Shown here piece by piece: positions 43,013-50,537 of a stretch of DNA of 64,000 bases. Both the position numbers and the translations under genes were made by a program. This DNA is from Vasconcelosia minhoensis LEGE 07310. GTDB taxonomy: Bacteria > Cyanobacteriota > Cyanobacteriia > Phormidesmidales > Phormidesmidaceae. The notes below the pieces were generated by a model. It was not told where the DNA came from, ran no database searches, and saw only the letters and a list, made by a program, of their open reading frames with translations. Position 1 is the stretch's first letter, and every line of letters starts with the position of its first letter. The stretch spans positions 1 to 64,000 of the forward strand of contig NZ_JADEXG010000005.1 in NCBI RefSeq assembly GCF_015207255.1, in the 5' to 3' direction.

Positions 43013-43924
43013 ATGAAAACTATGCTGAAGCGTCGAGTCTTTTTAAGCGCGCTATTTGTGACGTCACTGGGCGCGATCTCGGCCTGCTCCGGTGGCGGCA
43101 GCGGTGAGACCATTCGGGTCGGGGCGAAGGACTTCACCGAGCAGTACATTCTCGGCAATATGTACCAGATGGTGCTGGAAGACGCCGGGTTTGACGCCAC
43201 CTATACCTCCATCGGCGGCAGCAGCGAAAATCATCAGGCGCTGCTGTCGGGCGAAATCGACGTCTACCCTGAATATGTCGGCACGGCGCTACTGACTCAC
43301 CTGGGCGGGACGTTTGACTCCAGCATGACTGCGGAAAGCGTTTATGACACCGTTAAGGAGCAGTATGCCGAAGAATTCAACCTGGCTATCTTAGAACCGA
43401 CGTCCTTCAGCAATTCCTACGTCTTTGCCATGACTCAGGACGAGGCCAGCAGTACGGGGATTAGTACTATCAGCGAGCTCTCTCAACAGGCAGGCGACCT
43501 GACCCTGGGGACGACTCAGGAGTTTACCCAGCGCGATGACGGTATCCCGGGGCTGAAAGAAGCCTACGGCGGCTTCAATTTTGAGGATGTCAAGGCGTTA
43601 GATCCCGGCCTGCTCTATTCCGGCATCGAAGACGGCAGCATCGACGTGACCACCGGCTTCGGCACCGACGGGCAGATTGCGGCCTATGACCTAGTGGTTT
43701 TAGAAGATGACAAAAACTTCTTTCCGCCCTACCCGGCCGTTCCCGTGGTAAGGCAGGAGGTGCTCGACGCCAACCCCGATATCGCCGAACCGCTCAACCG
43801 GGTTTCAGCTGCCCTCGACTCTGAAACCATGAGCGCCCTGAATTGGGAGGTCGCTGGCAACGGTCGCGAAGCCGATGAGGTCGCCCGCGAGTTTCTAGAA
43901 GCGCAGGGCCTGATTGGTAACTAA
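43013..43924 (+). CDS. opuCC: OpuC-type osmolyte-binding lipoprotein
   Basis: Periplasmic solute receptor of the OpuAC family. It has 303 residues with a signal and lipobox ending GAISAC (Cys25), then IRVGAKDFTEQYILGNMYQ at the start of the mature domain. GEIDVYPEYVGTALL is the conserved hinge-near segment and DGSIDVTTGFGTDGQI the second-lobe motif. Tyr and Phe residues suited to a cation-binding aromatic box are present, but the ligand cannot be fixed. It closes the four-gene operon, 55 bases after the permease. Confidence 0.92.
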   Translation: MKTMLKRRVFLSALFVTSLGAISACSGGGSGETIRVGAKDFTEQYILGNMYQMVLEDAGFDATYTSIGGSSENHQALLSGEIDVYPEYVGTALLTHLGGTFDSSMTAESVYDTVKEQYAEEFNLAILEPTSFSNSYVFAMTQDEASSTGISTISELSQQAGDLTLGTTQEFTQRDDGIPGLKEAYGGFNFEDVKALDPGLLYSGIEDGSIDVTTGFGTDGQIAAYDLVVLEDDKNFFPPYPAVPVVRQEVLDANPDIAEPLNRVSAALDSETMSALNWEVAGNGREADEVAREFLEAQGLIGN

Positions 43925-43963
43925 CTGTCCGAAGTCGATTAGTCCCAGACGGTAGGCTGAGAG

Positions 43964-45931
43964 ATGCTGAGTGCGAAGCGGTTTTCTCACCTGTCTGACA
44001 GCCTCCAGCCGCTGCTGACAGATATCTACGATTGCTATCGGAACCTGACCGAGGGTAGCTGTCCCGCTGATCTGCCCGCGATCGCGCATCCCCATGCCTT
44101 TGCGATCAGTCTGGTCGATCACAATGGTCGCACCTACAGCATCGGGGAAACCGATGTGGCATTTCCGATCCAGTCGATTGCCAAGCCCTTTGTCTACGGT
44201 CTGGCGTTAGAACATTGGGGCGAGGCCGTGCTCAACAAGGTCGGCGTTGAACCCACCGGGGAGCCATTTAATTCGCTGCTGGAGCCGAATAGCATCACGG
44301 CCCGGCAGTACAATCCGATGGTAAATGCGGGCGCGATCGCGACCACTAGCCTGATCCCCGGTGAGACCCTGGCTCAGCGGCAGGCCCTTCTACATCGGCT
44401 ATTTCAGAAATATATGGGCCATCCGGTCGAGGTCAACCAGTCGCTGCTGAACTGGCGGCAGCAGCAGGATCATCTCAACCGCGCGATCGCCCATATGCTG
44501 TTCAACTTTGGCCTGCTGACGGGCGAGGTCAGCGACATTCTCAGCCTTTACTTCTATCAATGCTCCCTCAGCGTCACCTGTCAGGATCTGGCGATGATGG
44601 CCGCGACTCTGGCCAATGGCGGAACTCATCCCATTAGCGGGGAGCAGGCGCTTGCCCCTGGCTACGTGCAGCAGGTACTCAGCATTATGTATACCTGTGG
44701 GCTGTACGACTTTTCAGGCCAGTGGGCCTACCGGGTGGGCATTCCGGCCAAGAGCGGCCTGTCTGGTGCGATTCTGGCGGTCGTGCCGCAGTGCCTGGGG
44801 ATTGCTGTCTTCTCGCCGCCGCTGGGCGTTCACCAAAAAAGCCTGCGCGGTGTAAAGGTGCTGGAGGCGCTGGCCGAGAGACTGCGGCTGCACATTTTTG
44901 ACCTCGGGGCTCAGAACATCGCGGGCGAGCTTGACTGCTCTCCCCCCTGTAGCGTGACGCCCGATCCCTCGGCCCAGCTGCCCGCTCGCCAGATCGATAG
45001 CTACCTGGCCGACCTCTACCAGCAGTATCTGCCGCTGCGGACCGGTTCCGTCTATGTTAGCGAGCCCGACCTGCTCCAGCTTGATCCCGATGGGTTTGGC
45101 ATTAGCCTAGTCACAGTCGAAGGTCAGATCTATTCCGTCGGCGACTCGCAGGTCCCGTTCTTAATTCAGTCCATTTCCAAAGTCTTTTCCTACGGGCTAG
45201 CCCTAGAAGACCACGGGCGCGACTATGTATTAACCAAGGTCGATGTTGAGCCCAGCGGCGATACCTACAATTCCATCATCAAGCTAGAGGCCAACTCAAA
45301 ACGGCCCTATAACCCCATGGTGAATACGGGCGCGATCGCGACTACCAGCCTGATCCAGGGCACCAGCCCGGCGGTGCGGCTACAGCGAATTTTAGCCATG
45401 TATCGCCGCTACATTGGCCATCGCGTTTTTGTCGATACGCCAACGCTGGTTTCTGAGCAGGTGATGGGCGATCGCAACTGGGCGATCGCCTACCTGCTGC
45501 GCCACTTCGACATGCTCAGCGGCGACCTCAAGCAGACTTTGGACCTTTATTTGCAGCAGTGCTCTGTCCTCATTACCTGCCAGGACCTGGCCGTCATGGG
45601 AGCCACTTTGGCGAATCAGGGGATCAATCCGCTAACCAGCGAACGGGCGATTCAGTCTGGCTATGTGCAGGACTTGCTCAGCGTGATGAATACCTGCGGC
45701 ATGTATGACTATGCGGGTGAATGGGTCTACCAGGTCGGCTTCCCAGCCAAGAGCGGCGTTGGCGGCGGCATCATCGGCGTCGTTCCGGGCCGTATGGGGA
45801 TCGCGGTATTTTCGCCCCGGCTGGACTCACGGGGAAACAGCGTGCGGGGAATCCAGGTCTGCAAAGCGCTTTCCCAGCGGCTGGGGCTGCATCTCTTTGC
45901 GTCTGGCGCCAATAATCTACCTTTGGCGTAA
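43964..45931 (+). CDS. glsA: Fused tandem glutaminase (two GlsA domains)
   Basis: Hydrolyses glutamine to glutamate and ammonia. The usual enzyme has about 310 residues and acts as an oligomer; here 655 residues hold two complete copies (about 10-312 and 345-645) joined by a Cys/Pro-rich linker. Domain 1 has the SxxK pair Ser71/Lys74 (IQSIAKPF) and YNPMVNAGAI. Domain 2 has Ser403/Lys406 (IQSISKVF) and YNPMVNTGAI. The substrate-binding Glu seven residues before the conserved Asn is present in domain 2 (Glu498, Asn505) but is Arg in domain 1 (Arg165, Asn172). The first half is therefore probably inactive or altered. It follows the osmolyte operon by 39 bases. Confidence 0.92.
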   Translation: MLSAKRFSHLSDSLQPLLTDIYDCYRNLTEGSCPADLPAIAHPHAFAISLVDHNGRTYSIGETDVAFPIQSIAKPFVYGLALEHWGEAVLNKVGVEPTGEPFNSLLEPNSITARQYNPMVNAGAIATTSLIPGETLAQRQALLHRLFQKYMGHPVEVNQSLLNWRQQQDHLNRAIAHMLFNFGLLTGEVSDILSLYFYQCSLSVTCQDLAMMAATLANGGTHPISGEQALAPGYVQQVLSIMYTCGLYDFSGQWAYRVGIPAKSGLSGAILAVVPQCLGIAVFSPPLGVHQKSLRGVKVLEALAERLRLHIFDLGAQNIAGELDCSPPCSVTPDPSAQLPARQIDSYLADLYQQYLPLRTGSVYVSEPDLLQLDPDGFGISLVTVEGQIYSVGDSQVPFLIQSISKVFSYGLALEDHGRDYVLTKVDVEPSGDTYNSIIKLEANSKRPYNPMVNTGAIATTSLIQGTSPAVRLQRILAMYRRYIGHRVFVDTPTLVSEQVMGDRNWAIAYLLRHFDMLSGDLKQTLDLYLQQCSVLITCQDLAVMGATLANQGINPLTSERAIQSGYVQDLLSVMNTCGMYDYAGEWVYQVGFPAKSGVGGGIIGVVPGRMGIAVFSPRLDSRGNSVRGIQVCKALSQRLGLHLFASGANNLPLA

Positions 45932-45989
45932 AACAACCTGGTATATCCCCCCATTAAAAGTAGTTAAGGTGTTGTTCCAGAGGAAAGAG

Positions 45990-46364
45990 ATGGCTGAAGC
46001 TAACAGTGCCAAAAACGTTTTAGGATCGGAGCTCCAGGCTTGCTGCACCGATCCGATGACCGGCTTCTATCGAGACGGCAGCTGCCACACTGGGCCGCAG
46101 GATAGAGGGTCCCATGTGGTCTGCGCCCGTGTTACCGAAGCCTTTCTCAGCTATACCAAGGCCCAGGGTAACGACCTCAGCACGCCGAGACCGGAGTTCA
46201 ACTTTCCGGGACTCAAGCCCGGCGACGGCTGGTGTCTCTGCGCTGCCCGTTGGAAAGAGGCTCTGGATGACGGTGTTGCCCCGCCCGTTGTCCTAGCGGC
46301 TACCCATGAGGCCGCCTTGAAGACTGTCTCGCTAGACGATCTCAAGGCCAACGCAGCAGAGTAA
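45990..46364 (+). CDS. DUF2237 family protein
   Basis: A 124-residue protein of unknown function and clear family membership. The conserved blocks are NVLGSELQACC, DPMTGFYRDGSC, VCARVTEAFL, GNDLSTPRPEFNFPGL and GDGWCLCAARWKEA. Several invariant Cys residues suggest a metal or redox role, but this is not established. I place the start at ATG 45990 after AGAGGAAAGAG. The same frame is open further upstream, but that part overlaps the glutaminase gene. It ends 4 bases from the convergent DUF4347 gene. Confidence 0.88.
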   Translation: MAEANSAKNVLGSELQACCTDPMTGFYRDGSCHTGPQDRGSHVVCARVTEAFLSYTKAQGNDLSTPRPEFNFPGLKPGDGWCLCAARWKEALDDGVAPPVVLAATHEAALKTVSLDDLKANAAE

Positions 46365-46368
46365 CGTC

Positions 46369-47055
46369 CTATAGAACACTGGTGTAGGCTTCTCTAATCG
46401 GAACGGGGAAGACAATTTCGGCCGTGATCTGGCCGGTGGTATATTCGAGCTGCCAGTCTCCGCCAAGACTGGCGCTGCCCGTACGCCTGGCCGAGGCGGC
46501 GATCTGGGCTCCCGTCAGCGCATGCAGCAGTTTGATAAACCGAGCACCGGTCCGCCCAGCGGCGACCTGACAGCCATACAGCAGCAGATTGGTCGCTTCG
46601 CTAGCCCGCCTCCAGCTGCGGAGAAGCTCTGCGTAGCGCTCTAGCGTGGCCAGATTCAGCTGACTGCTGCCCAGGTTCAGCGCACCGGGAAAGCCGTTGC
46701 AGATGATGTGGATGCTGGAAAAATGCGATCGCTGCTGCAGATGTTCGGTAATTTGCACAATGCCATCTCGCTCTGGGTCAAGCAAGATCACTTCAGTGTC
46801 GGGCTCAATGCTGGATACCAGAGTCGGGTAGTCATCTACCTGGGGATCAACAAAAACAATCTGGCGGGTTGTACCTTCCGAAAGATTGTCTGGTAGACCG
46901 TCTGGCGGCAGAGCAGACCGTTTGATGGGCTGATTCGAAGCGGCCTGGCTTGAATCGGTTTGCCTTAAGTCGATAGCGGCGATGGGGATAAAGTGGGGGG
47001 ATTGCACTCGTAGATACCTCTGAAGGTCGTCAGTTAGGAAGGTTGGAGCGCGCAT
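46369..47055 (-). CDS. Stand-alone DUF4347 domain protein
   Basis: DUF4347 normally forms the N-terminal domain of very large secreted cyanobacterial and proteobacterial repeat proteins. Here the 228-residue protein consists of it alone. It has IVFVDPQVDDYPTLVSSI, then VILLDPERDGIVQI, an SIHIICNGFPGALNLGSS block, LLLYGCQVAAGRTG and GDWQLEYTTG at the end. There is no signal peptide, and about 60 unconserved residues precede the domain. It may be the stub left by loss of the repeat part, or a specialised short form. Function unknown. Confidence 0.78.
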   Translation of the reverse strand: MRAPTFLTDDLQRYLRVQSPHFIPIAAIDLRQTDSSQAASNQPIKRSALPPDGLPDNLSEGTTRQIVFVDPQVDDYPTLVSSIEPDTEVILLDPERDGIVQITEHLQQRSHFSSIHIICNGFPGALNLGSSQLNLATLERYAELLRSWRRASEATNLLLYGCQVAAGRTGARFIKLLHALTGAQIAASARRTGSASLGGDWQLEYTTGQITAEIVFPVPIREAYTSVL

Positions 47056-47571
47056 AGTCCAGGGGGCAATAACCCTTTGGGTATGGCTGGCGCTAGTGCT
47101 AGCGCTAGGGCGGAGCCTCTCCTCAGGAGAATCGCGTCTCTGCTCAAGTTGTCTACTGGCCTCGTCTACTGGCCTATCCGGTCGGGCCTATGCTTCAGCT
47201 CCGAACCTTAGACAGGGGTTCTTTAGAAGAATACGTCGCAGCTCAGCAAACGGATTTGATTCAGGCAAATAGGCAAATATTTGGAGTTAGCTCTCACGCG
47301 CTAGCTCTAGCGAGAGCTTTGTCAGGCTTGCGCAAACTGCATTAGCCTAATTTTTAGGCGCTGCGCAAATTCTCAAAAGCCGCTGTAGGCCAATTTTTCA
47401 AGCGGAAGCCCCGATTGAACCGAAAATCTACCTTTGGAAATAGCTGTTTTTGAGGGGTGACGTCTGGCAGCAGCGTTTTCGAGCATTGTCAATTGTCAAA
47501 ATTTTGATAGGGTTAGACGCTGATAGCTTACCCAAAAAATATGTCATTTTTGTTAAACTGTCACTACAGCT
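47056..47571. other. Intergenic region before the toxin-antitoxin pair
   Basis: About 516 bases. Several GCTAGCGCTAG-like palindromic words lie near 47090-47107 and 47297-47315. A 51-codon frame at 47190-47345 (MLQLRTLDRGSLEEYVAAQQ at its start) has no clear ribosome site and is not called. The right end contains ATTGTCA twice in tandem (47485-47498) and the 12-base palindrome TCAAAATTTTGA (47496-47507). These are candidate operator parts for the downstream pair. Confidence 0.45.
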
Positions 47572-47582
47572 ATGAGTGACAG
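47558..47582. promoter_or_regulatory. Inverted repeat across the antitoxin start codon, candidate autoregulatory operator
   Basis: CTGTCAC (47558-47564) and GTGACAG (47576-47582) are exact reverse complements with an 11-base spacer that contains the ATG. AbrB-type antitoxins commonly repress their own promoter by binding such dyads. Placement over the start region would also allow an RNA hairpin that limits translation. This role is inferred. Confidence 0.45.
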
Positions 47583-47838
47583 AAAAATATTCATGGGCTA
47601 TTCCGAAATAATGACAAAAATAAACGATGGTGGCAGAGTAGTGATTCCTGTCGAATACAGAAAAGCGTTGGGAATTGATGTTGGCGATGAGATGCTGATG
47701 TTCTTAGAAGATGAGGAAATCCGGCTCGTGCCCCGTCGGGTAACCCTTAAACGCGCTCAGCAGCTGGTCAAGCGATATGCTAAATCTCGTTCGCTCAGTG
47801 ACGAGCTGATTCAAGACCGGCGTGCGTCCAATGAGTAA
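47572..47838 (+). CDS. AbrB/SpoVT-type antitoxin
   Basis: An 88-residue protein with a swapped-hairpin AbrB DNA-binding domain (about residues 13-58): TKINDGGRVVIPVEYRKALGI and DVGDEMLMFLEDEEIRLVP. A basic helical tail (RAQQLVKRYAKSR) probably binds and neutralises the toxin. Its stop overlaps the toxin start by 8 bases (ATGAGTAA), so translation is coupled in the usual antitoxin-first order. An inverted repeat covers its start codon. A second ATG 7 codons downstream is possible. Confidence 0.88.
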   Translation: MSDRKIFMGYSEIMTKINDGGRVVIPVEYRKALGIDVGDEMLMFLEDEEIRLVPRRVTLKRAQQLVKRYAKSRSLSDELIQDRRASNE

Positions 47839-48214
47839 GTACGTGCTGGATGCGTCTGCCATCCTGGCTTTTCTCAACGAAGAACCCGGCAGTGAGCGGG
47901 TTGCCCAGGTGATTGAAGGGGCGTCTGTCAGCACAGTGAATTTAAGCGAAGTGATCACCAAGCTGATCGATACTGAAATGCCAGAGGATGAGATTGCTTT
48001 GGTAATGGATTATCTTGCTGTCCAGATCCAAGTCTATGACCCTGAGGATGCCTGGCATACGGCAAGGCTTCGCGCTGCGACTCGAAACCAGGGACTTTCA
48101 CTGGGCGACCGGGCCTGTTTGGGTCTGGCTCAAAAGCTGGGACATACCGCTTTGACCGCTGATAGAGCCTGGGGAGAACTGGCAATCGATATACCAGTAG
48201 AGCTGCTCCGCTAA
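47831..48214 (+). CDS. vapC: VapC-type PIN-domain ribonuclease toxin
   Basis: Predicted Mg-dependent endoribonuclease that stops translation when the antitoxin is lost. The 127 residues from ATG 47831 hold the PIN acidic set: Asp in YVLDASAILAFL, Glu in VNLSEVITKL and the Asp pair in LSLGDRACLGLA and ALTADRAW. The length is standard. A GTG three codons earlier (47822) is the alternative start. The pair lies in a region without mobile-element signs. The RNA target is unknown. Confidence 0.92.
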   Translation: MSKYVLDASAILAFLNEEPGSERVAQVIEGASVSTVNLSEVITKLIDTEMPEDEIALVMDYLAVQIQVYDPEDAWHTARLRAATRNQGLSLGDRACLGLAQKLGHTALTADRAWGELAIDIPVELLR

Positions 48215-48287
48215 GCCTTTTTATGCTTCTTGATCAATATTCAACTTATTGCATATAATAAGGCAGCGTCATTGGACAACTCTAGCC

Positions 48288-48725
48288 ATGGATAGTGTTT
48301 CTCAACCGACTAATAAGACCTATTCTTCCGAAGTAGCTCAACAGATTTTGCAGCGGGCGCTGGCTCGGCAGTCGGCTGGAGACTTCAGCTACGACCAGCT
48401 TCAAGAAATGGCGGCTGAGCTGAGCATTTCTCCTAGCCTCCTGCAGCAGGCAGAGCAAGACTGGCAGACGCAGCAGGCCCAGCAAAATGCGATCGCGGCC
48501 AAACAGACTAAGCGGCGACGCTGGCTGAAGCAGCAGCTGATCACTTATGCTGCCGTCAATACCTTCTTGATTGGCTTGAACATTATTATTGAAGGAACCG
48601 TCACCTGGGCAATTTATCCGCTGTTGGGCTGGGGCCTATCCCTGCTGCTCAGCCCCTACAAAAGCTGTCAGGGTACCCAACAGACAGGCAAAAGCTGCAT
48701 TCAGTCTACAAAGCTGACATCTTAG
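48288..48725 (+). CDS. Small 2TM-domain membrane protein
   Basis: The 145 residues comprise a soluble helical N-terminal half with a SHOCT-like or DUF1707-like pattern (SSEVAQQILQRALARQ, FSYDQLQEMAAELSISPSLL). A 2TM domain follows (RRWLKQQLITYAAVNTFLIG and WAIYPLLGWGLSLLLS). Proteins of this layout are common in cyanobacteria and have no known role. ATG 48288 is chosen; the TTG at 48249 adds 13 residues of unlikely sequence. It converges on the YgfZ gene after 7 bases. Confidence 0.7.
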   Translation: MDSVSQPTNKTYSSEVAQQILQRALARQSAGDFSYDQLQEMAAELSISPSLLQQAEQDWQTQQAQQNAIAAKQTKRRRWLKQQLITYAAVNTFLIGLNIIIEGTVTWAIYPLLGWGLSLLLSPYKSCQGTQQTGKSCIQSTKLTS

Positions 48726-48732
48726 CAGTAAC

Positions 48733-49689
48733 CTACGGCGTCGCTGCTTTGGCTAAATATTCGTGGGACAGGTAGGGCACAGCGACAACCTCAGCCGTCG
48801 CCGCTCCAGCCTGTACCGCTAGCCCGGCTCCCCCTGCCTTTGTGCGCAGATAGCCCAGGCCGACCGCGCCCTCATCGGTGGCGATCGCGCTGGTAACGCG
48901 CCCGACTCGCTCTCCGGCCTGCTCAATCACAATACCCGGCTCGACCAGGCCGCTCAGCTTTAATCCCCACAGGCGTTTTTTCACCCCCTGGTAGGTATTC
49001 AGCCGGGCAATCGTTTCCTGGCCAATATAGCAGCCCTTCTCAAAGGAGATCGCGTGCCACAGCCCGGCTTCCAGCGGATTGTCTTCCTCAGTCAGCTCAT
49101 GGCCAGGCAGCGGGCGTCCCTGCTGAATCCGCAGCTGCTCCCAACTGGCCTCAGACTGCGGCTCTAGGCCTGCTGTGAGGAGGGCTTGCCAGACCACTTC
49201 AGCCTGCTGGCTGGGGCCAATCAATGTATAGCCTGGTAAAGCTAAACCGCTATCGGCCGCAATTAGCAGCGAGGTATTAGCTAGCTCTGCTGGCCTGTGA
49301 TCCCAGCGGGAAAAGCTATCTATAGGAACCCCTAGCTTTTCTAGTACTGCGGCGCTCCCTTTGCCTACCAGCGTAAAAGCAAAGGTTTCTGCGGTAATGT
49401 CCGCGAGCTGTACTTTGTCGGCAAAAAAGATATAGCGATCCATCCATTCCACTAGCTGCCCGGCCATCTCCGGCGAGGTCAGCAGCAGTACAGACGCTTC
49501 CTCTACATAGGCCGTCACCAGGTCAAGCGTTCGCGCTGTAGAAGTGACGAAGACGGTCTCGCCGCCCTGCCCCGGCTGGAGCCGCTGAAAGTCCTGCGTG
49601 GTCTGGTTGTGCAAAAACCTGATGCGGTCGGCGTCTGAGACCCGGATACGGCCCCAGCGGCTGCGGTCGAAGAGGGCGATTTTGGGCAT
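48733..49689 (-). CDS. ygfZ: YgfZ/GcvT-like folate-binding protein
   Basis: Tetrahydrofolate-dependent protein of the COG0354 family. It supports synthesis or repair of certain Fe-S enzymes and, in E. coli, tRNA modification. The 318 residues include the family signature KGCYIGQETIARL (about 222-234). An N-terminal segment has RIRFLHNQTTQDFQ and the C-terminal beta-barrel has GLGYLRTKAGGAG. The length and the invariant Cys are as expected. It is a single gene with no evident operon partner. Confidence 0.92.
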   Translation of the reverse strand: MPKIALFDRSRWGRIRVSDADRIRFLHNQTTQDFQRLQPGQGGETVFVTSTARTLDLVTAYVEEASVLLLTSPEMAGQLVEWMDRYIFFADKVQLADITAETFAFTLVGKGSAAVLEKLGVPIDSFSRWDHRPAELANTSLLIAADSGLALPGYTLIGPSQQAEVVWQALLTAGLEPQSEASWEQLRIQQGRPLPGHELTEEDNPLEAGLWHAISFEKGCYIGQETIARLNTYQGVKKRLWGLKLSGLVEPGIVIEQAGERVGRVTSAIATDEGAVGLGYLRTKAGGAGLAVQAGAATAEVVAVPYLSHEYLAKAATP

Positions 49690-49846
49690 AGATCTAGGTT
49701 CGGGCTACTGTGCCATCTTAGCGATTTGGGGGAGCGAGCCAGAATAGTGAGAAAAATAGTTTGGCAGAATGATATCTACTTAACAATTTATTCTGGGAAG
49801 ATTAACTATTATTGCAGTTTTAAACCATCGAGTACTGTCGGCCCCT

Positions 49847-50530
49847 ATGACTTTCTCCATTGTTGCCTGGGACCCTAGCACCCACATGACCGGCGTCGCC
49901 GTCGCGACTAAGCACCTCGCCGTTGGCGCGCTGGTTCCCCATGCCAGAGCGGGGGTAGGCGCGATCGCAACTCAGGCGCAGACCAATCCGCTGCTCGGTA
50001 TTCTGGGTCTAAAGCTACTCGAAAACCACCGCCACCTTCAAGTCAACGAGCTGCTCGACACGCTGCTCAGCAAAGAGAAAGAAAAGGAAGACCGGCAGCT
50101 ACACATCGTCGATCGCTATGGCAATACGGCCGCTTGGACGGGCTATAACTGTATCGACTGGGCAGGCCACCGCACCTATCAGAATTTTTCGGTGGCGGGC
50201 AATATGCTCGTTAGCGAAGCGCCGCTAACTGCGATGGCTGAAGCCTTCAACAGTGCTACCCACCTGCCATTTTGTGAACGACTCGTCCAAGCCTTGGAAG
50301 CGGGCGACACTACCGGCGGCGACAAACGCGGTCGGCAGTCGGCTGCGCTCTACGTCGTTCACGAAGACGACTATCCCCATCTGGACCTGCGGGTCGATCA
50401 TCACCCCGATCCAATTGCGACCCTGCGGCTGCTCTACGACGAGGCTCAAAAGGACTACTATCGCAGCTTCCGACAGGCAATGCCGTCCCGGCGAGGGCTG
50501 CCGATGTCGCTGTCGCAGATGGCCCTTTAG
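49847..50530 (+). CDS. DUF1028 family (Ntn-hydrolase-like) protein
   Basis: A 227-residue member of the DUF1028 family, whose fold resembles N-terminal-nucleophile hydrolases; substrates are unknown. It starts with TFSIVAWDPSTHMTGVAVAT and has VGAIATQAQTNPLLG, the motif used to recognise the family. QNFSVAGNMLVSE and AGDTTGGDKRGRQSAAL follow. Thr2 could become the N-terminal nucleophile after removal of Met1, which is an inference. It converges on the P450 gene with 7 bases between. Confidence 0.85.
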   Translation: MTFSIVAWDPSTHMTGVAVATKHLAVGALVPHARAGVGAIATQAQTNPLLGILGLKLLENHRHLQVNELLDTLLSKEKEKEDRQLHIVDRYGNTAAWTGYNCIDWAGHRTYQNFSVAGNMLVSEAPLTAMAEAFNSATHLPFCERLVQALEAGDTTGGDKRGRQSAALYVVHEDDYPHLDLRVDHHPDPIATLRLLYDEAQKDYYRSFRQAMPSRRGLPMSLSQMAL

Positions 50531-50537
50531 AAGGACT

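Noticed and set aside
45705-45989. N-terminal extension of the DUF2237 frame over the glutaminase end
   Set aside because: The frame is open but is antifamily in wording, and the DUF2237 domain begins right after a good ribosome site at ATG 45990; the overlap is a shadow of the glutaminase gene.
47190-47345. 51-residue frame MLQLRTLDRGSLEEYVAAQQ...
   Set aside because: No ribosome-binding site and no recognisable pattern; kept only as a note in the intergenic entry.
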